Assembly (NCBI GenBank): GCA_030604545.1
Contig: JAUVVS010000061.1
Span: 1-8,000 of the forward strand
Length of the DNA stretch: 8,000 nucleotides
DNA from: Deltaproteobacteria bacterium
GTDB taxonomy: Bacteria > Desulfobacterota > Desulfobacteria > Desulfobacterales > JAUVVS01
Reading direction: 5' to 3'
Below, one piece after another: positions 6,315 to 8,000 of this stretch. Position numbers and translations under genes: made by a program. The stretch's first letter is position 1; each line of letters begins with the position of its first letter. The notes under the pieces are model-generated. The model worked only from the letters and a program-made list of their open reading frames with translations, was not told the origin of the DNA and made no database searches.

Positions 6315-6395
6315 AAGAAGATAGAACAAAAATACTATTTGTAAAAGATTTATAATTGCAATGAGTTGGAAAAAAGTAATATGGGGTAAGATTTT

Positions 6396-7718
6396 ATGGC
6401 AAATGTAATCGATATTCTTTATGAACGAGGGTTTGTTGATAAAACAACACATGAGAAAGAACTGAATGATTTTATCCAAAAGGGCAATATTACATGCTAT
6501 ATAGGCTTTGACCCAACAGCTTCAAGTCTGCATGTTGGAAGTCTTGTACCTATAATGTCGCTTGCACATATGCAAAGACAAGGGCATAGGCCTATCGCCC
6601 TTATTGGAGGTGGGACAGGGCTTGTCGGAGATCCTAGCGGAAAGACTGAAATGCGTAATCTCCTTACTCTGGAAGATGTGGAAAAGAATGCAATTGGAAT
6701 AAAAAAACAACTTTCTAACTTTATTGATTTTGCCGATGGGCAAGCACTTTTATTGAATAATGCGGACTGGCTGACTAAATTGGAATATATTCCCCTTCTT
6801 AGAGATATCGGACGACACTTTAGTGTCAATCGTATGATAAAAGCCGAGAGTTATAGAATGCGACTTGAATCTGAAGACGGCCTTAATTTTATTGAATTTA
6901 ATTACATGATTTTACAAGCATATGATTTTCTGGAACTATATAATAAATATGGATGTGGACTTCAAATGGGGGGCAGTGATCAATGGGGAAATATTGTTGC
7001 CGGCATTGAGCTTATTCGAAAAATTAGACGGAAAACCGCTTTTGGTTTGACATTTCCTTTAATCACTACAAGCGGAGGGCAAAAGATGGGAAAAACGGCT
7101 AAAGGGGCTGTATGGCTTGATCCTGTCAGAACGACTCCCTATGAATACTATCAGTACTGGATAAACACGGATGATCAGGATGTCGAGCGTTTTTTAGCTC
7201 TCTTTACGTTATTACCGATGGATGAAATACGGGAGATTCACACGTTAAAGGATGCTGATTTAAACAATGCTAAATCCGTTCTAGCATTTGAGGCAACATT
7301 ACTTGCCCATGGTAGGGAAGAAGCGATTAAAGCATATCATGGAGCTCAAAGAATGTTTGGCCGCCGGGTTGTGCCAAAGGAAATTTTACCTTCAAGCTCG
7401 ATACCACGTACAGGTATAGTAAGTGTTTTACCATCTATTAGAGCCGAAGCGACAGGGACATCTGATTCGATACCATACTCAAATATTGATGAAGACCAGC
7501 TTAAAGCAGGAATCCCGGCTTTTAAACTTTTTCATATGGTTGGCCTTACAAATTCAGGTGGTGCTGCAAGAAGGCTTATTGAACAGGGTGGTGCGTATAT
7601 AAACGGCAGCAGGGTTGAATCCTTTGATTCTTTGATAACGAATAATAATGTTAAAGATATGGAAATATTACTAAGGGCGGGGAAAAAGCGATTCCATAAA
7701 ATAATTACTAAAAAATAA
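6396..7718 (+). CDS. tyrS: Tyrosyl-tRNA synthetase
   Basis: This is the class I aminoacyl-tRNA synthetase that charges tRNA-Tyr with tyrosine. The 440-residue length is within the bacterial range. The Rossmann catalytic domain has the HIGH-type motif HVGS at 46-49, preceded by YIGFDPTASSL. The tyrosine-pocket region follows, with NFIEFNYMILQAYDF and QMGGSDQWGNI. The KMSKS-type loop is KMGKT at 230-234. The anticodon-binding helical domain comes next, then a C-terminal S4-like RNA-binding domain (about 375-440, containing GGAARRLIEQGGAYING). The start is ATG at 6396 with GGGGT 8 bp upstream. It is 113 bp downstream of rny in the same orientation. No T-box leader is visible in the short upstream spacer. 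The gene looks complete and intact. Confidence 0.97.
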   Translation: MANVIDILYERGFVDKTTHEKELNDFIQKGNITCYIGFDPTASSLHVGSLVPIMSLAHMQRQGHRPIALIGGGTGLVGDPSGKTEMRNLLTLEDVEKNAIGIKKQLSNFIDFADGQALLLNNADWLTKLEYIPLLRDIGRHFSVNRMIKAESYRMRLESEDGLNFIEFNYMILQAYDFLELYNKYGCGLQMGGSDQWGNIVAGIELIRKIRRKTAFGLTFPLITTSGGQKMGKTAKGAVWLDPVRTTPYEYYQYWINTDDQDVERFLALFTLLPMDEIREIHTLKDADLNNAKSVLAFEATLLAHGREEAIKAYHGAQRMFGRRVVPKEILPSSSIPRTGIVSVLPSIRAEATGTSDSIPYSNIDEDQLKAGIPAFKLFHMVGLTNSGGAARRLIEQGGAYINGSRVESFDSLITNNNVKDMEILLRAGKKRFHKIITKK

Positions 7719-7731
7719 AATATTATTTTAT
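7715..7731 (+). repeat. AT-only inverted repeat over the tyrS stop codon
   Basis: ATAAAAT at 7715-7721 and ATTTTAT at 7725-7731 are perfect 7-bp inverted repeats with a 3-nt loop, covering the TAA stop of tyrS. With no G-C pairs and no long T-run it is at best a weak terminator, and it may be chance. Confidence 0.25.
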
Positions 7732-7750
7732 AAAATTTACAAAATAAGTG

Positions 7751-7779
7751 TTGACAAAGTATAATAGTAGTTATATACT
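7751..7779 (+). promoter_or_regulatory. Strong sigma70 promoter (P1), probably for a downstream rRNA operon
   Basis: A perfect TTGACA at 7751-7756 and TATACT at 7774-7779 (five of six bases) are separated by the optimal 17 bp. The predicted start is near 7786. No protein gene follows inside the window, so the product lies beyond it or is a structured RNA. This is the most consensus-like promoter in the window. Confidence 0.75.
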
Positions 7780-7811
7780 TCTTGGTTCCGTTGAGGCTGG
7801 AAGAAAAATTA

Positions 7812-7905
7812 TGAGACCTTTAAAAAATGCTTCCCGCTATAGCAGGATTCAAGTTCAATCCCGCTTGTAGCGGAACGCAAAAGGGAGCGTTTTGTAAAGG
7901 TCTCA
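7812..7905. mobile_element. 94-bp palindromic miniature element (MITE-like) flanked by TTA direct repeats
   Basis: The ends TGAGACCTTTA (from 7812) and TAAAGGTCTCA (to 7905) are perfect inverted repeats. The complementarity continues inward with few mismatches: AAAAATGCTTCCC pairs against GGGAGCGTTTT. An inner arm pairs CCGCTA (7834-7839) with TAGCGG (7868-7873) and GGATT (7845-7849) with AATCC (7857-7861), leaving a 7-nt loop. TTA directly abuts both ends (7809-7811 and 7906-7908) as a direct, not inverted, repeat, as expected for a 3-bp target duplication. It has no coding capacity. Some IS5-family elements make 3-bp TNA duplications, so such an element may be the driver; that is inference. 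A large transcribed hairpin or double-sided terminator is the alternative. Confidence 0.6.
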
Positions 7906-7936
7906 TTATAATAATAGTGCTTAAAGCATATTTTAC

Positions 7937-7969
7937 TTGACAAAAAAGAATAAAATAGTAGGATATAAT
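7937..7969 (+). promoter_or_regulatory. Second promoter-like sequence (P2) downstream of the palindrome
   Basis: A perfect TTGACA at 7937-7942 is followed by TAGGAT at 7959-7964 (16-bp spacer) and by a perfect TATAAT at 7964-7969 (21-bp spacer, too long for ideal use). The block resembles P1: both have TTGACAAA, AATAGTAG and a final TATACTT. This suggests a duplicated promoter unit. Confidence 0.5.
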
Positions 7970-7991
7970 TTTATACTTAACACCAAACACT

Positions 7992-8000
7992 TGATCTTTG
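7992..8000 (+). promoter_or_regulatory. Possible boxA antitermination element of an rRNA leader (cut by window end)
   Basis: The last nine bases, TGATCTTTG, resemble the start of bacterial boxA (TGCTCTTTAACA). BoxA recruits NusB and S10 to rRNA leaders. Its position after two tandem TTGACA promoters supports a 16S gene starting shortly beyond the window. Only part of the motif is visible. Confidence 0.35.

Noticed and set aside
6099..6479. 126-residue minus-strand ORF with a hydrophobic stretch between rny and tyrS
   Set aside because: It overlaps the ends of both real genes, and the hydrophobic part comes from the AT-rich spacer. No family pattern is visible.
7781..7912. A tRNA or small protein gene after tyrS
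   Set aside because: The segment folds as one long hairpin rather than a cloverleaf, lacks the T-loop GTTCAA/TTCGA context of a tRNA, and has no ORF of useful length.

Overview
The window is chromosomal housekeeping DNA, almost entirely read from the + strand. Gene order and protein style suggest a Desulfobacterota ('deltaproteobacterial') genome, possibly Desulfobacterales: atpD-atpC followed by a GlmU-type nucleotidyltransferase, then zapB-zapA-6S RNA-rny-tyrS. This placement is inferred from gene order and intergenic style, not from any database comparison. The protein genes are ordinary core genes. The less ordinary material lies between them.

Region 1 (1-2103): the last 28 codons of an unidentified gene, a short spacer of TGAAC repeats, then the ATP synthase F1 beta and epsilon genes, closed by a clear intrinsic terminator. 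Region 2 (2104-3185): a 320-bp AT-rich spacer with a candidate promoter, then a 253-residue UDP-GlcNAc pyrophosphorylase-type protein that has only the N-terminal half of GlmU. Region 3 (3186-4719): two small cell-division genes, a ZapB-like coiled coil and ZapA, both apparently starting at TTG. They are followed by a 900-bp stretch without protein genes. It holds a well-supported 6S RNA (about 3971-4170), a structured block just upstream of it, and a repeat-rich tract downstream. Region 4 (4720-7718): RNase Y and tyrosyl-tRNA synthetase. Region 5 (7719-8000): a consensus-like promoter, a 94-bp near-palindrome that looks like a miniature inverted-repeat element with TTA direct repeats at its edges, a second promoter-like sequence, and at the very edge the start of a boxA-like motif. 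Together these suggest that a ribosomal RNA operon begins just beyond the window.

Functionally the window combines energy conversion (F1 ATPase), cell-envelope precursor supply (UDP-GlcNAc), Z-ring assembly (ZapA/ZapB), global RNA polymerase control (6S RNA), mRNA turnover (RNase Y) and translation (TyrRS). I found no phage, CRISPR, toxin or defence system. The best candidates for a second look are the 6S RNA locus, the half-length GlmU, and the palindromic element inside a presumed rRNA promoter region.
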